A DNA stretch of 64,000 bases, from NCBI GenBank assembly GCA_000231825.2, contig JH720309.1, forward strand, positions 85,381-149,380, written 5' to 3'. The notes beneath the pieces were generated by a model. That model did no database searches. It was not told the DNA's origin and worked only from the letters and a program-made list of their open reading frames with translations. Shown here one piece after another: positions 51,338-62,596 of this stretch. The position numbers and the translations under genes were made by a program. The stretch is from Tetrahymena elliotti 4EA. Taxonomy: Eukaryota > Ciliophora > Oligohymenophorea > Hymenostomatida > Tetrahymenidae. The number at the start of each line of letters is the position of its first letter. Position 1 is the stretch's first letter.

Positions 51338-54300
51338 TTATTTGTTATTGCTAAATTCCAATTTAATTGCTATTTTACTTGTATTATCTATTTATTTATT
51401 ATTGATGAAAATTCTAAATAAAGCTAACTATTGATGCTTTTGCAAAACCAAATAGTTCTATTAATTAGTATTATCGATTGAATACTTACTTGCTTAATTA
51501 ATAATCAGTCCTTTGGCCTAAATTTGATTTTTTTATTACTATTTTTTTCTTTTGTTTATAAATTTTTATTAATTATTGATGATTTATTAAGTAATTTATT
51601 CTTTTAATTAATTACCATTTCTTCTCCTTCATTCACACAGACAGATTCATTCTATTGAATATTACTTTATATTAACAATTAATTTTCTAATCAATTTCCA
51701 AACACATTGAAATCAAACATCAGTCAATCAGCCAGTAAATTAATCAATGCCGTCTTATATATGAATTATTATTTGTATTTAGCTAGATCTATCTCATCTA
51801 AATTACACAAATTTATTAATTTGCATCATCTTCTTGATAATTATTTTTAAAATTATGAATTAACTGAATTGCTTTCAGTCAGCCAAATATTACTATCTAT
51901 TTTAATATTTTAAATAGAATAAAAAGTGAAACTTAGCTTACTCATATTTATTTAATTAAAAAAATGATTCTTAATCAGGGATTGATGCTTCTTAAAACTG
52001 GCTCTTTGTCCATGATTTTTAAAAGTTATGTGAACCTCGAGGATTTTGGCAAGAAAAAAAAAATTTATTAAAGCCCACCGCCCTTGATGAAAAATTGACA
52101 CATTTGCACATAGAAATGACAGCATGAAATAGAGAGAGTGACAAATCATTACAAAAATTTATTTCAAATTAAATGCTGTAATCAAACTTACTTTGATATT
52201 GAATTTTTTAATTAAAAATATTTGGCTTTTGCCTACTTTTTGCAAATCATTCACCCATTATATATATCATTATTAATTCATTTTGTAATTTGCAATAATT
52301 TGAATTAAAAAATTAATCTAATACTCTAATCTCTAAACTTTAACTCTTTCCCTTCCGTAAAAATAGTGTTTCAATATTAATTATGTATTTTTGAATGGAT
52401 CAATAAATGAATACATTAATTTACAAGTAATAACTGACTAATTTAGATTTTTTACTTGATATTAGTTTGGTTAATTCATTCATTTTTATTTGTTCTTTTC
52501 AGATTTTATTACATTTTTCTGTCTTTTTCTTTCTTTTAAATATTTCTTTATTCAATTTTTATTTTTAAAAGTGATAATAAGATTGGTAACATGGGTGCCT
52601 AAGGATTAGGATCTGAATTATCAAAATGCTCTAATCTCTAAACTTTGAATCTTTCTCTTCCGTAAAAATAGTGTTTCAATATTAATTATGCATTTTTGAA
52701 TGAATCAATAATACTGTAAATCCTCATATATTAAGGACCCCCTAGGTCAGTTTAAATTTTTAAAAAGTACCTTAACAATTTTTTTAAAAATTTTGTAATA
52801 AGTATTTTGTTTCTACTAGATACATACATACACGTATTTACTCTATTTATTTTGTTAATTTAAAGTAGTAAGCTTAAATTAATACAATTTATTTTCTCTA
52901 TTATTTCTGTAAAGTTTCATAAAATAATTCTTTCTTTTATAAAAATATTTAAAGCAAATTAAAATTGAGAATTAATAAAGACTATTTTTAATGCATTTTT
53001 GAGTTTAAACAAATCAGAAAAAAATATCTACAAAAATAAGTTGCTTAAACTTCAACAAATTGCTTATTTTTACTATTTGACATTGTTACTTAGTATAGTA
53101 TATTATAAAAGCAATCTCTAATATTAGTGTAGAATAAAGGTAGGAAAGATATTTGCTTTGTTTATTTTAATTGTTTCTTAAGTATCTAAATTTTTGTATT
53201 CACTTAAATATCATAATTGCTTTCCAATAAAATACTTATTTATAGCCTAAAAAAATAAGGATTGTATTTTTTTAAAATTATTTACAATATAAATTGCATA
53301 GTTTTAAATAAATCACATTATTTTAAATATAAATAAGTTAAAGTATTTTATCTGATATTCATAATCTTTAAGCTCTTTCATAAGATACATACATACACAC
53401 TTTAACAATTAGTTTTTTATCTCTGTAAACTAGAAAAACTTTGACAAAATTAAATTTTGGGAATAAAAATGAAAGTGTTTTTAAAGTGCAAGAAAATAAA
53501 TATCTTTATTTAAAGCCTACCATTTTATTGCTTTTTTCAGAATTAACTGTGAAAAATGAATAGCTTTGATATAGATATTAATTTACCTAAAACTAATTTT
53601 GGTTTTTGGTTTTCTTTCCTTTTTTAATTATTCTCTTCCTGTTCAAGATAGAAAATTATTGAAATTTAATTGGCTTATGAAAATAAAAATGAATTACTAG
53701 TATTTACCAAAAATAAATAAACTTGTTTTAATAAATTTAATTTAAAAATTTTTTTAATGTACAGCACTCTTTTTGGAAAGTAAATTTTTATTATTAAATA
53801 TTTTTACTATTATTTTTAAACTCATAAAAACCTAGATAAATTGTAAATAGCGAAATTTATTCATATCATTTTAACACTCTTACCTCTTAACTAGGAAATC
53901 ATTCGTTTTATGGTATTTAAAATAATTTCTTGATATTTGACTTAATATGATTTAAAATTTATTTAATCAAGCTAATTTCAAAGTTTTGCTTCTTCTATTA
54001 TTTTGCCAAGATTTGCTTTTGTGTTTCTATTTGCTTGTTATGAATTAGTATGATGTTTTTATTATTCTGTCATTTTGTTCTGTATTGATTGTTATTTCAA
54101 TGATAATACGTTGGTAGGAAGGTGATAAATGATCTCATTTTTTATGTGTATTTTCTTAATTTTAATATAAGAATATTTTATATTCAAATTATTATTCTAA
54201 TTTCTAAAAATTTATTATTCTAATTTCTAATTCTGAAATTTTATTAAATATTTTACCAGATTTTGAAAAAAAATAGACGAATAAAAACTTAAGGAATATT

Positions 54301-54359
54301 GTATATTAATTAAATAAAAATAATTTGTTTAATAAAAAAGTATTGAAAAATATAAAAAA
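51338..54359. other. AT-rich intergenic DNA with a 100-bp direct repeat
   Basis: Three kilobases between divergent kinesin (-) and kinase (+) genes. A direct repeat links 52317-52411 and 52615-52712 (for example CTCTAATCTCTAAACTTT, then CCGTAAAAATAGTGTTTCAA). A less AT-rich patch at 51960-52140 (CCCACCGCCCTTGATGAAAA) has no recognised gene. Confidence 0.5.
52317..52712. repeat. Direct repeat pair, about 95 bp each
   Basis: Copies at 52317-52411 and 52615-52712 are about 90 percent identical, sharing CCGTAAAAATAGTGTTTCAA and TTTTGAATG-ATCAATAA. They flank about 200 bp of AT-rich DNA. Their origin is unknown. Confidence 0.7.
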
Positions 54360-57300
54360 ATGGAATAAATTAGCTAAAACCTTGAAGGATCTTTAGAAGC
54401 TAAAAACAGGCTTGCTTCCCACATTGAAAAAAGGGAAAAAGTAAAAGAGATGTATAGAAATAAGGGTGTCCAAATGCTTGATAAGCCTGAATTAGTTTGT
54501 AAAAGATTTTTAAATTTTTTTTTACAATAAAATATTGTTATAGTTACTTATTCTATTACTTATTACTATTAAAATAACTCATAAAAATAGTTACAAAAAT
54601 CAAACTATCAATTAATTAATTTACTATATATTTTCATGTTAAAATCAAATAAAATTCTCTTAATAAATAAAAGTTTCGAATATCTAAGAACCTAAGTTGA
54701 AACCTTAGTAATCGTTGATTTATTAGGCTATGAAAAATGAATTAATTTAAAAAGACTACTCTGATTTTAGGTTTTTAGGGCAAGGATAGTAAGGATTAGT
54801 TTTGTTAGCAAAAGATTCAAAAACTAACATGAGATATGCTATCAAAGGTGTTTAAGTTAGAGATCATCAAGGAAATCTTGACGAAAATCTTAATAATTAA
54901 GTGAAGCAAGAAGTTGATATACTCAAAAAATGTAGAGATTCTCCTTATGTAGTGAGTTTTTTAAATTCATTTGAAGGATAATAATTTAGCTTCTTAGTTC
55001 TTGCTGAGTGTTAGGGTAAAGAATAAAAACTTACTCAATTAACTTGATTTAAACTTTTTAATTCATCATATAATAATATAAAAAGGAACTCTCACTGAAA
55101 TCTTAGAAAGTAGTGAAAACAAAAGACTGAATGAAATATCTGCAATAAAATATGCTAAAGACATTGCTGAAGGTCTTTACTATATTCATTCTAAGAACTG
55201 CCTTGTTAATGATCTGAAAATGGACAATATCTTAATAGATTACAATGGAAATGCTGTTATTTGTAAATAATTACTTTCTCAAAGCAATATCGAAATTCAA
55301 AAAAATAAAACAGCTGATTTTGGGTTCGCAGATCATCTAAAAAATAAATCTGGTTATGCTATCAATTAATATGTATAAACACTTCTAATTACCCTTCTCA
55401 TTAGATATTCAAATAATACTAAAAATTTAAGATGGGAAATATCTTGTATCAAGCACCAGAGTGTTCTGATCCAGCTGATCCAATTATAGGTAAGGTTTAT
55501 TATGAAGAATATTAAAAACTAGGTGTTAAAGTGACTAGAGAACCAAGCAACAGAGTAAATGCTTAGTTTAAATTAATTAACATCATCTGATAATATTATT
55601 TTTATTTATTTAATTAGAGCGAAGCATTTTCTTTAGGTAATAAAAGAAAAAAATTAACTCTTTTACTTAGAATTATTTTTAAATAGGATATCTAATTTAT
55701 GCGCTAGTTTAAGGAGTAAATTGTAATTTAACACTTAATAAGCATAAACCATTGAACTATGATAATGAATTTAAAAATTTTCTTTATCACTAATGGATTT
55801 AATAAATTATTGATGGACTAACAAACTATATTCCTAGAAATAGATTGTCAATTAAAGAGGCTCTGATTATTTTAAAAGGTATTATTTCTTTTGAATTTTA
55901 GTTAGATGACATGCTTATTGAGATGATAGATGAAAACACATAACAGTTCACTAGTTCACTCAAAAAAGAAATTGAGTTTGTTTAAGAGTTATCAAATAAG
56001 TTCTATCCAATTATGTACTTGATATCATAAAATCTAGTATTTTATTTAACTTTTTAATAAAGTAAAAACTAGTAGAATTTGATTCAAGAGCTGAAAGAAG
56101 ACCATCAAAAAATAAAATATGTTGCTAAAAATTTTTTTTACTGAAAATATTTTTAACTTACCTAAAATATTTCATAAAATAGGAAGAAAAAATAGCTGAA
56201 TTATTGTCAATTAACCTTCGACTTAAATAAACAATCAGTGAATAAGAAGAAACAATATACATTTTGTTAGAATAATTATAAAAGAATTAGAATTAATCAA
56301 TTAATCTACCCTAGAAAACAAAGGACATAAACTAGAAGCAAACTGCATTAGAAGAAATTAAAAAATAAGAAAAGAAAGACGAATAACCCTAAAATAAAAG
56401 CAAACTGTAATTAAAAAATTTGTTTCAAAAAGAAACCAATACAAATATTATTTAAAAATAGGTATTTACTTTTCTTCGAAATTCAAAAAATTAACTAGTT
56501 TTAATTTAATAATATAAAAGAATGTAAATCAATTTGAAAAATTATTTATTCAATCAAAATTTACAATATTTAAAACCTAAATAATTCGCACAATATAGTA
56601 AAATCCTTCAAGAGTAAGAGTAGAGCATTAAATACTTTTTTTAGATATATCACAGCTCAAACATTCTTCTCTAATGATTTTTTTTTTTTTTTAAATTATC
56701 TAACCTAACTTACTTTATCATACAAAAAATATTTAAATTGTAATAAAAGGAAGTAAATAAATAACTTTAAACTAATGATCACCAACCAATTTCAAAATTC
56801 TTTTAGAGGGTCAAATATTTTTCTTTAAAATGATTTTATTCTAATATTTCTCGAATATAGATTGTAATATTTGGTAATTTCCTAAAAACTTACAACTAAA
56901 TCAACTTTTATGTTCAAAATAGTATGTAATCTTAATCATAAAATCCTCAAATTAACTTTCGCTTTAAAAATAGCTAGTAATTAATTAAAATTTTTGAATT
57001 ATTTTTTTGAGAAAATGCTTAATTAACTCTCAAATTAAAAATAGAAGGTAATAATAATATATCTTAAAATTCCTTTAGATGAGAGAGAGATAAATTTAAT
57101 TTCATATTCAAAAAAGAACGTAATTATATTTTAGAATCATGTTTAATGAGAAAGTGCTGAATTAACTTTCATTTTATATAATATAGCTTGTAAGAAATTA
57201 ACATTTTATAATGATTTTTAATTAGAAGATAATCAATTTTCATGCTCAAAATAGTTGGTAATTAATTAATTAATTGCAATTTTAGTAAGATTTTTGAAGA

Positions 57301-60081
57301 AAAAATGTTTAATTAATTAATTTTCATATTCAAAATAGCTAGTAATAAATTAATATTTTAGAATGATTTTTGAGATGAGAGATGAGAAAATGTTGAATTG
57401 ATTTTCATATTTAAAATAGCCAGTAATTAATAGTTAAGAATGATTGAAGAGGATTCTAATTTAACTTTTATATTTCAAAATAGGAAGTAATTAATTAAAA
57501 TGCTAGAATGATTTTTAATGAAGCTGAATTAAACTCTAAACAGTGGGTAAACTTTAATATTTTAGAATGATTTTTGATAAAAAAAATACTAATTTCATAT
57601 TTAAAATAGGATGTAATTAATATTAATAGTGATTTTGATGAGTTTATGCAGAATTAATTTTGATATTCAAAATAGGGAGTAATTAATTAATACTTTAGAA
57701 TAACTTTTAAAGAAAAAAATCTGAATTAATTTTCATATTTAAAATAGGAGGTTATTAATTAAAATTTTGAAGAAAATTGTGAATCAACAAACTAATTTTT
57801 TTATTCAAAATAGCTAGTAACTAATTAATATTTTAGAATAATTTTTATAAAAAATACTGAATTAACTTAGCTAACTAACTTTCTTATTCGAAATAGCGCG
57901 TAGATAATTAGCATTTTAGATTTATTTTTGATGCCAAAATGAAAAACTAATATTCTCATTTAATTTAGAGTGTAAAATTTTTACTAGAAGAGGGTGAATA
58001 AAATAATATATTTGAAAACAGATTGTAATAATTATTTTGAATGACAATTTATGAATATTTATTTAAATAATCAAACAGAGAGTAAATTTATTTCAAAACT
58101 TTTTTTATTCATAATTAATTTAATTTGTTAAGTTCTTATGAGAGAGTGTAAAAAATTTATCAAAATTGACTATTGAGAGTGAATTATACAATAATTTGAA
58201 TAGAATGTAAATATTCAATTTTGATTATGAAATCTCATTGAAATATAATTCTTTTTTGCTTCATAGTGGGTAAAATTTATTAATAATTATTTTTAATTTT
58301 AATTATTGATTTAAATTTAATTTAAATTTAGATTGTAAGTTTCTATACTTAATTAGCAAATAAACTCATAATAATTTTAACTAGAATGTAAATACAATTT
58401 TAATACAAAATAATCATGGGATCATTCAAATTAAAACAGCAAGTAAATATTATACCTGAATAAAAGAAGATAAATTAAAATAAATAACTATATCAGACCG
58501 TATTTTCAGAATGTCTATATTGCAAGAGATTAAATAATTTATTATTAAAAGCGAAGATTGGTAAAATAGCATAGAATAAATTTAGCAGGCATAAAAAAAT
58601 TAATTAATTAATCCATTATAATAGGGAGTAATTAAGTTAGTTTATTGATTTTCAAAAGTTTAAAATTAAATTTTAATAATTTATTTAACAAAAATTAAAT
58701 TAAATTGAAAAAGAGGATAGTAAATTTTTCAGTTAGGAAAAGTCGTAGATGTAATTAACTAAAATTGAATTAAATATTAGGATGTAAATAATTTTATACG
58801 CTCTTTTAAAAAAATATTTATTATTAATATAAATCTAGGATGTAATGAATGATTTTTACTTAACCTATTTAATATCTAAAATTTAAATTGAATATGTATT
58901 AGGGTGTATTCATTTCTTTAAGATTAATTATATTGATATTGTTGATGAATAATTTATTCATTAACTTCTGAAATGAAATAGATTGTAACCTTTATATTTT
59001 CTGATCAACCCAACATATATTCAAGTTCTTACCTACTAAATAGCTAGTTAACAATTTATTTCTTGATTGATAGCTTATTTATCTATTTTTAAATAGCTAG
59101 TAATACTTTTCAATTATTTTACTTAACAAGAAGAAGAAATATGGTAAATAGGCTGTAAAGTTTTAACTTTAAAAATGATTCTCAAACATATTATTTAACA
59201 ATCTTTTAGCTAGTAAAATTATTTGACCATATTTATAAGAATATTCTAAAATATTTTTTATTTTTAAATAAGCAATTTGTAATTTTAAAAATTTAGTTTT
59301 AAGAAAAAATTAATAAAATGAATGATATAAATAGTAAGAAGTAAAGATTTATTTATCAATATTTTATACCATCTCTCTCTCTCGAATATAAACTCCATAG
59401 ACAGTAACTTTTTGAATTAAACTTTACAATGTTACAGTTTGTTTGTGCTAGATAATTTATCAAATTTAATAAAATAGAATGTAAATATTTTTTTATTTTG
59501 ATCTAAAAAATTTAAATTATTGACCTTTAAATAGTGGGTAATATTTTTACGAAGTGAGACTACATAATAATAATTATTGCTTTTCATTTATAATAAGCAA
59601 GTAACAGCTTTTACTACTCTAATATTATATATAATCCATACCTTTTCTTTTGATAGAATGTAATTTTAAAAAAAAATTTTTACAAATCTTTAAATATATT
59701 ACTTATTAAAGTAGTTAGTAATATTACAAAATTATTTATTTGGTTCTCAATATGTTTCCATACTTCTAACAGACTGTAAATTTTCGCATTTATTTGAAAA
59801 AAATTTTAATAATTTTAATGTTTATATCAATCAGTGGGTAACTTGATATAGCTCAGAAACATTCTTCAATAATTTGTTGTATTCTTAAAAGCATGTAACT
59901 TTTTATAAATATTTAAATTTTCCAATTTACTTTTAAATTAAAAATAGGATGTAACATTTATAATCATTATAGAAGGATGTATCATAATATGCTAAAAAAT
60001 AATTAAATTAAGGGTGTAATTAAAATTTTTAAATGATTTTTGATATAAAAATCTGAATTATTTTTATATTGAAAATAGTGA
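54360..60081 (+). CDS. Ser/Thr-type protein kinase whose C-terminus is encoded by an array of 3-nt exons
   Basis: Ordinary exons 54360-54498, 54674-55015, 55086-55262, 55314-55372, 55432-55554, 55618-55636, 55687-56120 and 56183-56461 give 524 in-frame residues. The kinase core has the glycine loop LGQGQQG (after DYSDFRF), the AIK lysine (YAIKGVQV), a catalytic loop VNDLKMDN in place of HRDxKxxN (catalytic Asp and Asn kept, His and Arg lost), DFG as ISDFGFAD, and an activation end GNILYQAPEC. A coiled-coil, K/Q/E-rich tail follows (INLRLKQTISEQEETIYILL). From 56462 the gene continues as 54 mini-exons, mostly single codons, to a TGA micro-exon at 60079-60081, adding 71 residues. A run of sense codons with a mixed composition through so many junctions, all in phase 0, argues for a real coding tail. 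Exon 8 could instead be near the true end, with the array untranslated. Intron 55373-55431 was chosen over a 32-nt alternative because it restores the normal kinase motif. Confidence 0.75.
56926..57968 (+). repeat. Block 1 of homologous introns in the array
   Basis: Consecutive introns here are recognisably copies of one sequence of about 65 nt. It begins GTAATTAATTAATATTTTAG, passes through AATGATTTTTGATGAGAAAA and TGCTGAATTAACTTTCATAT, and ends TTCAAAATAG. The intron body is conserved from unit to unit while the 3 bases between the AG and GT change every time (CTA, AAG, AAC, CTT, TTG, CTA, CCA, GAA, TGG, GAT, GGA, GAG, CTA, CGC). A simple satellite would also conserve those bases. Confidence 0.85.
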
Positions 60082-61161
60082 GTAATTAGTTAACGTTTTA
60101 GAATTATTTGATAATAAAATGCTGAATTTATTTTCATTTTCAAAACAGAAGGTAATTAATTTATCTTTTGATAATAAAATGCTGAATTGATTAACTTTCT
60201 TATTTGAAATAGCAAGTAATTTATTAATAGCAAAGAATGATTTTTATGAGAAAGTACTGAATTATATTATTATAATAGTGAGTAATTAGTTAACAGTTTT
60301 TTATGATTTTTGATCTGAAAATGATGAATCGATTTTCATTTTCAAAATAGCTAGTAATTAATAAATATTTTAGAATTGCTCTTCATGAGAAAAAGCTGAA
60401 TTAACTTCTTATTTAAAATAGCGGGTGATTAATATATTTTAGAATTATTTTTGATGAGAAAAGTGCTGAATTGACTTTCAATATTCAAATAGAATGTAAT
60501 AGATATTTTAGATAGAATGATAAAATTGTGAATTAACTTTCTTATTCAAATAAATAGTTTGTATTTAATTAATATTATTTTTGATGAGAAATGCTGAATT
60601 AAACTTTGATATCAAAAATAGCGAGTAATTAATTAAATAATTTTAGATTAAAAAATACTGAATTAACTTTTTTTTTTAAAAAAAAGTGAGTAATTAAAAA
60701 ATATTTTAGAATGATTTTCAAAGAGAAAATGCTGAATTAAATATCGTATTTAAAATAGCTAGTAATTAATTAAATAATTTGAGGGGGAAAAAGTCTAAAT
60801 AAACTTTGAAATTTAATATAGAACGTAATTAATTAAAATTTTAGAATTACTTTTCATCAAGAAATGCTGTATTAACTTTCTTATTTATAATAGAGGGTAA
60901 TTAATACATATTTTAGAATGATATCCAAGAAAATACTAAAAGAACAACTTTATTCAAAATAGAATGTAATATAAGGATTTTAGACGAGAAGGCGCTGAAT
61001 TAACTTTCATATTTGAAATATTTCTAAATAGGATGTAATTTAAAACTGTTTTAGATAATAAAGTACTGATAATTTTTTTTTTCAAAATAGACAGTAATTA
61101 GCTAACATTTTACAAAATTTTTTGAGAACAATATGCTGAATTGGTTTCATATTTAAAATAG
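60016..61161 (+). repeat. Block 2 of homologous introns in the array
   Basis: The same intron family as block 1 reappears after about 2 kb of more diverged introns. Units again share TTTTAGAATGATTTTTGATG, GCTGAATTAACTTTCATATT and CAAAATAG before the 3-nt exon. This indicates a segmental duplication inside the array or repeated multiplication of the same intron. Confidence 0.8.
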
Positions 61162-61949
61162 AAAGTAATTTATAATATTCTAATAAGAATATGTCCGTCC
61201 AATTAATATTTTTTTAAAAAATAGATAGTAAAATATTTTAGATAGAAAGAATTATGAATAGAAAATAAAGACTAAAAAATTGAAAATAGTGAGTAATATT
61301 TTAAAAGTTTAAATAAAAAAATATTTAATAATAAACATTCTTAAAAAATAGGTGGTAACTATATTAGAGAAAATAAACAAATAGATGAAAAATAATTTTA
61401 ATGTTGAACTAAAGCGAGTAATATTTTGGAGATTATAATAAGAATTTTATCAAAACTTATAAAAAGATAGTAAAATATTTGAAATGCTTTAAGAAGAAAT
61501 TATTCTCATTACAAATTTATGAAATTAGTGAGTAAGAGTTTTCAAATTGTTTGTTGATAAAATTGCAAACAAAATAACCTATTAAATCTCTAAATAAGAT
61601 TGTAAAATATTTGAGTGATTTAAATAGAATATTTAAAAATTGTTTCTAAAATTAGAAAGTAATTTTTTAGATCATTTTGGATTCAAAAAAGAAAAATTTA
61701 ATTAAAACAGCTGGTAATCACACAATACAATTTAGAATTAAATAATTTAAATAATAACTACTATATACTTATTCAGAAAGTAAAAATAATTTGTATTAGC
61801 AACAAATTTTCTTTAAGAATTTGAATAAAATAAATAGGGTAAATTTTGAGAGAGCAAGATTTAACAATAATAAATTAATGTATTAGAAAGTAAAATCAAA
61901 CCACTTCTAATCATCATCAAATATTTATTTTTTTTTATTTTTAAAAAAG
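60082..61949 (+). other. Second part of the micro-exon array, beyond the first TGA micro-exon
   Basis: The AG|NNN|GT pattern continues for 27 units: AAG 60149; CAA 60213; TGA 60279; CTA 60351; CGG 60422; AAT 60493; TTT 60558; CGA 60622; TGA 60687; CTA 60759; AAC 60822; AGG 60894; AAT 60963; GAT 61032; ACA 61091; AAA 61162; ATA 61225; TGA 61290; GTG 61352; CGA 61415; ATA 61467; TGA 61529; ATT 61599; AAA 61656; CTG 61711; AAA 61777; AAA 61887. A possible 1-nt exon lies at 61838. The last intron ends at 61949 and the next bases are TGA. Four of these 27 units are TGA, against none among the 71 codons before 60079, so this part is not under the same coding constraint if read as one frame. It may be untranslated, a decaying extension, or a set of alternative ends. 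Confidence 0.75.
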
Positions 61950-62033
61950 TGAGACACACAATATTTGTAAGATTCGGGGGACACATAGGGAACGCAATAC
62001 ATTCAATGAAGCCAGAAATGTCGCTTTTTTTTT
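61950..62033 (+). other. Less AT-rich terminal exon or structured RNA ending in T9
   Basis: Directly after the last array intron lies an 84-nt patch with unusual G/C content (GATTCGGGGGACACATAGGG). It contains a possible hairpin, with GC-AAT-ACATT at 61994-62003 pairing to AATGT-C-GC at 62017-62024, followed at once by nine T. It starts with TGA, so in phase 0 it is 3' UTR. The hairpin plus T run also fits a Pol III transcript end. I do not recognise the sequence on either strand. Confidence 0.4.
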
Positions 62034-62596
62034 ATGTGTTTTTTTGTTTTTTATGAATAAAATAATATCCTGAATTATTGTACAAAAATTATATTTAATA
62101 TGAACTTGTGAGAATTTTTATCTTTTCTATACTTGTAAACATAAACTTTTCGTAAATCTTTTTTTTAAACATAGCAAAAAATAATAACATAATTGATTTT
62201 TTACTTAATTTTTTGTAAAATCTTAGATGATTTTCTTAATTATTAATCTAATTAGTGAAAGAACTTCAAGCCGTTTTTTTCCAAATCATTTATAAAAATA
62301 ACAAAACATAAGATTATGAATTCTACTATCATTTTTCACTTTTGATACTTAAATTTAAAATAAAATAATAAAACTCCACTTTTAAAGTTATCAACAAAAA
62401 TTAGATATTATATCAGCATTTAATAGGATAAGATATAAGCAGCTGATAAAATTTATGTAGATCAAACCTAGAATTTATAATTTTTATTTAGAATAATATA
62501 TAAATAAATAAAATTTTTTTAAATAATAATATTTATCATTAAAAAAATAAAAGATACTAGAATATTTACTATCAATTGCTTTAACTTTATTTGTAG
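62034..62596. other. AT-rich DNA after the array
   Basis: No clear gene. A short frame near 62418-62493 (FNRIRYKQLIKFMQIKPRIY) may be a stray exon or chance. Confidence 0.3.

Larger units (their letters stand above)
56462..61949 (+). other. Micro-exon array: about 83 consecutive short introns separated by 3-nt exons
   Basis: Each unit is AG|exon|GT, almost always TAG|NNN|GTAA. Exon starts and codons: AAT 56521; 15 nt 56599 (QNPSR); GAA 56750; AGG 56807; ATT 56861; TAT 56923; CTA 56974; AAG 57045; AAC 57117; CTT 57187; TTG 57255; CTA 57339; CCA 57420; GAA 57484; TGG 57544; GAT 57610; GGA 57676; GAG 57748; CTA 57814; CGC 57897; AGT 57969; ATT 58022; AGA 58079; AGT 58145; AAT 58204; TGG 58267; ATT 58332; AAT 58385; CAA 58440; ACC 58497; 9 nt 58552 (RRL); GGA 58625; 30 nt 58721 (QIFQLGKVVD); GAT 58781; GAT 58839; GGT 58903; ATT 58982; CTA 59044; CTA 59097; GCT 59152; CTA 59210; 6 nt 59273 (QF); 6 nt 59335 (QE); ACA 59401; AAT 59478; TGG 59535; CAA 59598; AAT 59657; TTA 59715; ACT 59773; TGG 59835; CAT 59892; GAT 59948; GGT 60013; TGA 60079. 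The rest is in the second-part entry. Splice sites are inferred from sequence; a few (56807, 58145, 58552, 58721, 59152) have alternatives. Confidence 0.85.

Noticed and set aside
51952..52149. Minus-strand 65-codon frame
   Set aside because: Its stop is TAA, which is Gln in this code, and extension gives no protein-like sequence; the patch remains unexplained.
59951..60012. An extra 6-nt exon AAGGAT at 59973-59978
   Set aside because: It would require a 22-nt intron; the 62-nt intron to 60012 fits the array spacing.
61838..61838. A 1-nt exon (TAG|G|GTAAAT) inside the last long array intron
   Set aside because: The spacing fits a unit here, but a 1-nt exon would shift the frame and only affect the region after the first TGA. 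Treated as a degenerate unit.
56462..61949. The array as a simple satellite repeat
   Set aside because: Half of the units share little beyond splice-like ends, and where units are similar the three bases between AG and GT are the variable part. A satellite gives no reason for this or for the lack of TGA in the first 71 codons.
56462..61949. The array as unexcised germline sequences (IESs)
   Set aside because: Units are bounded by GT and AG, not by TA repeats, and follow directly from an exon in phase 0. Tetrahymena IESs are longer. It is not fully excluded without germline comparison.
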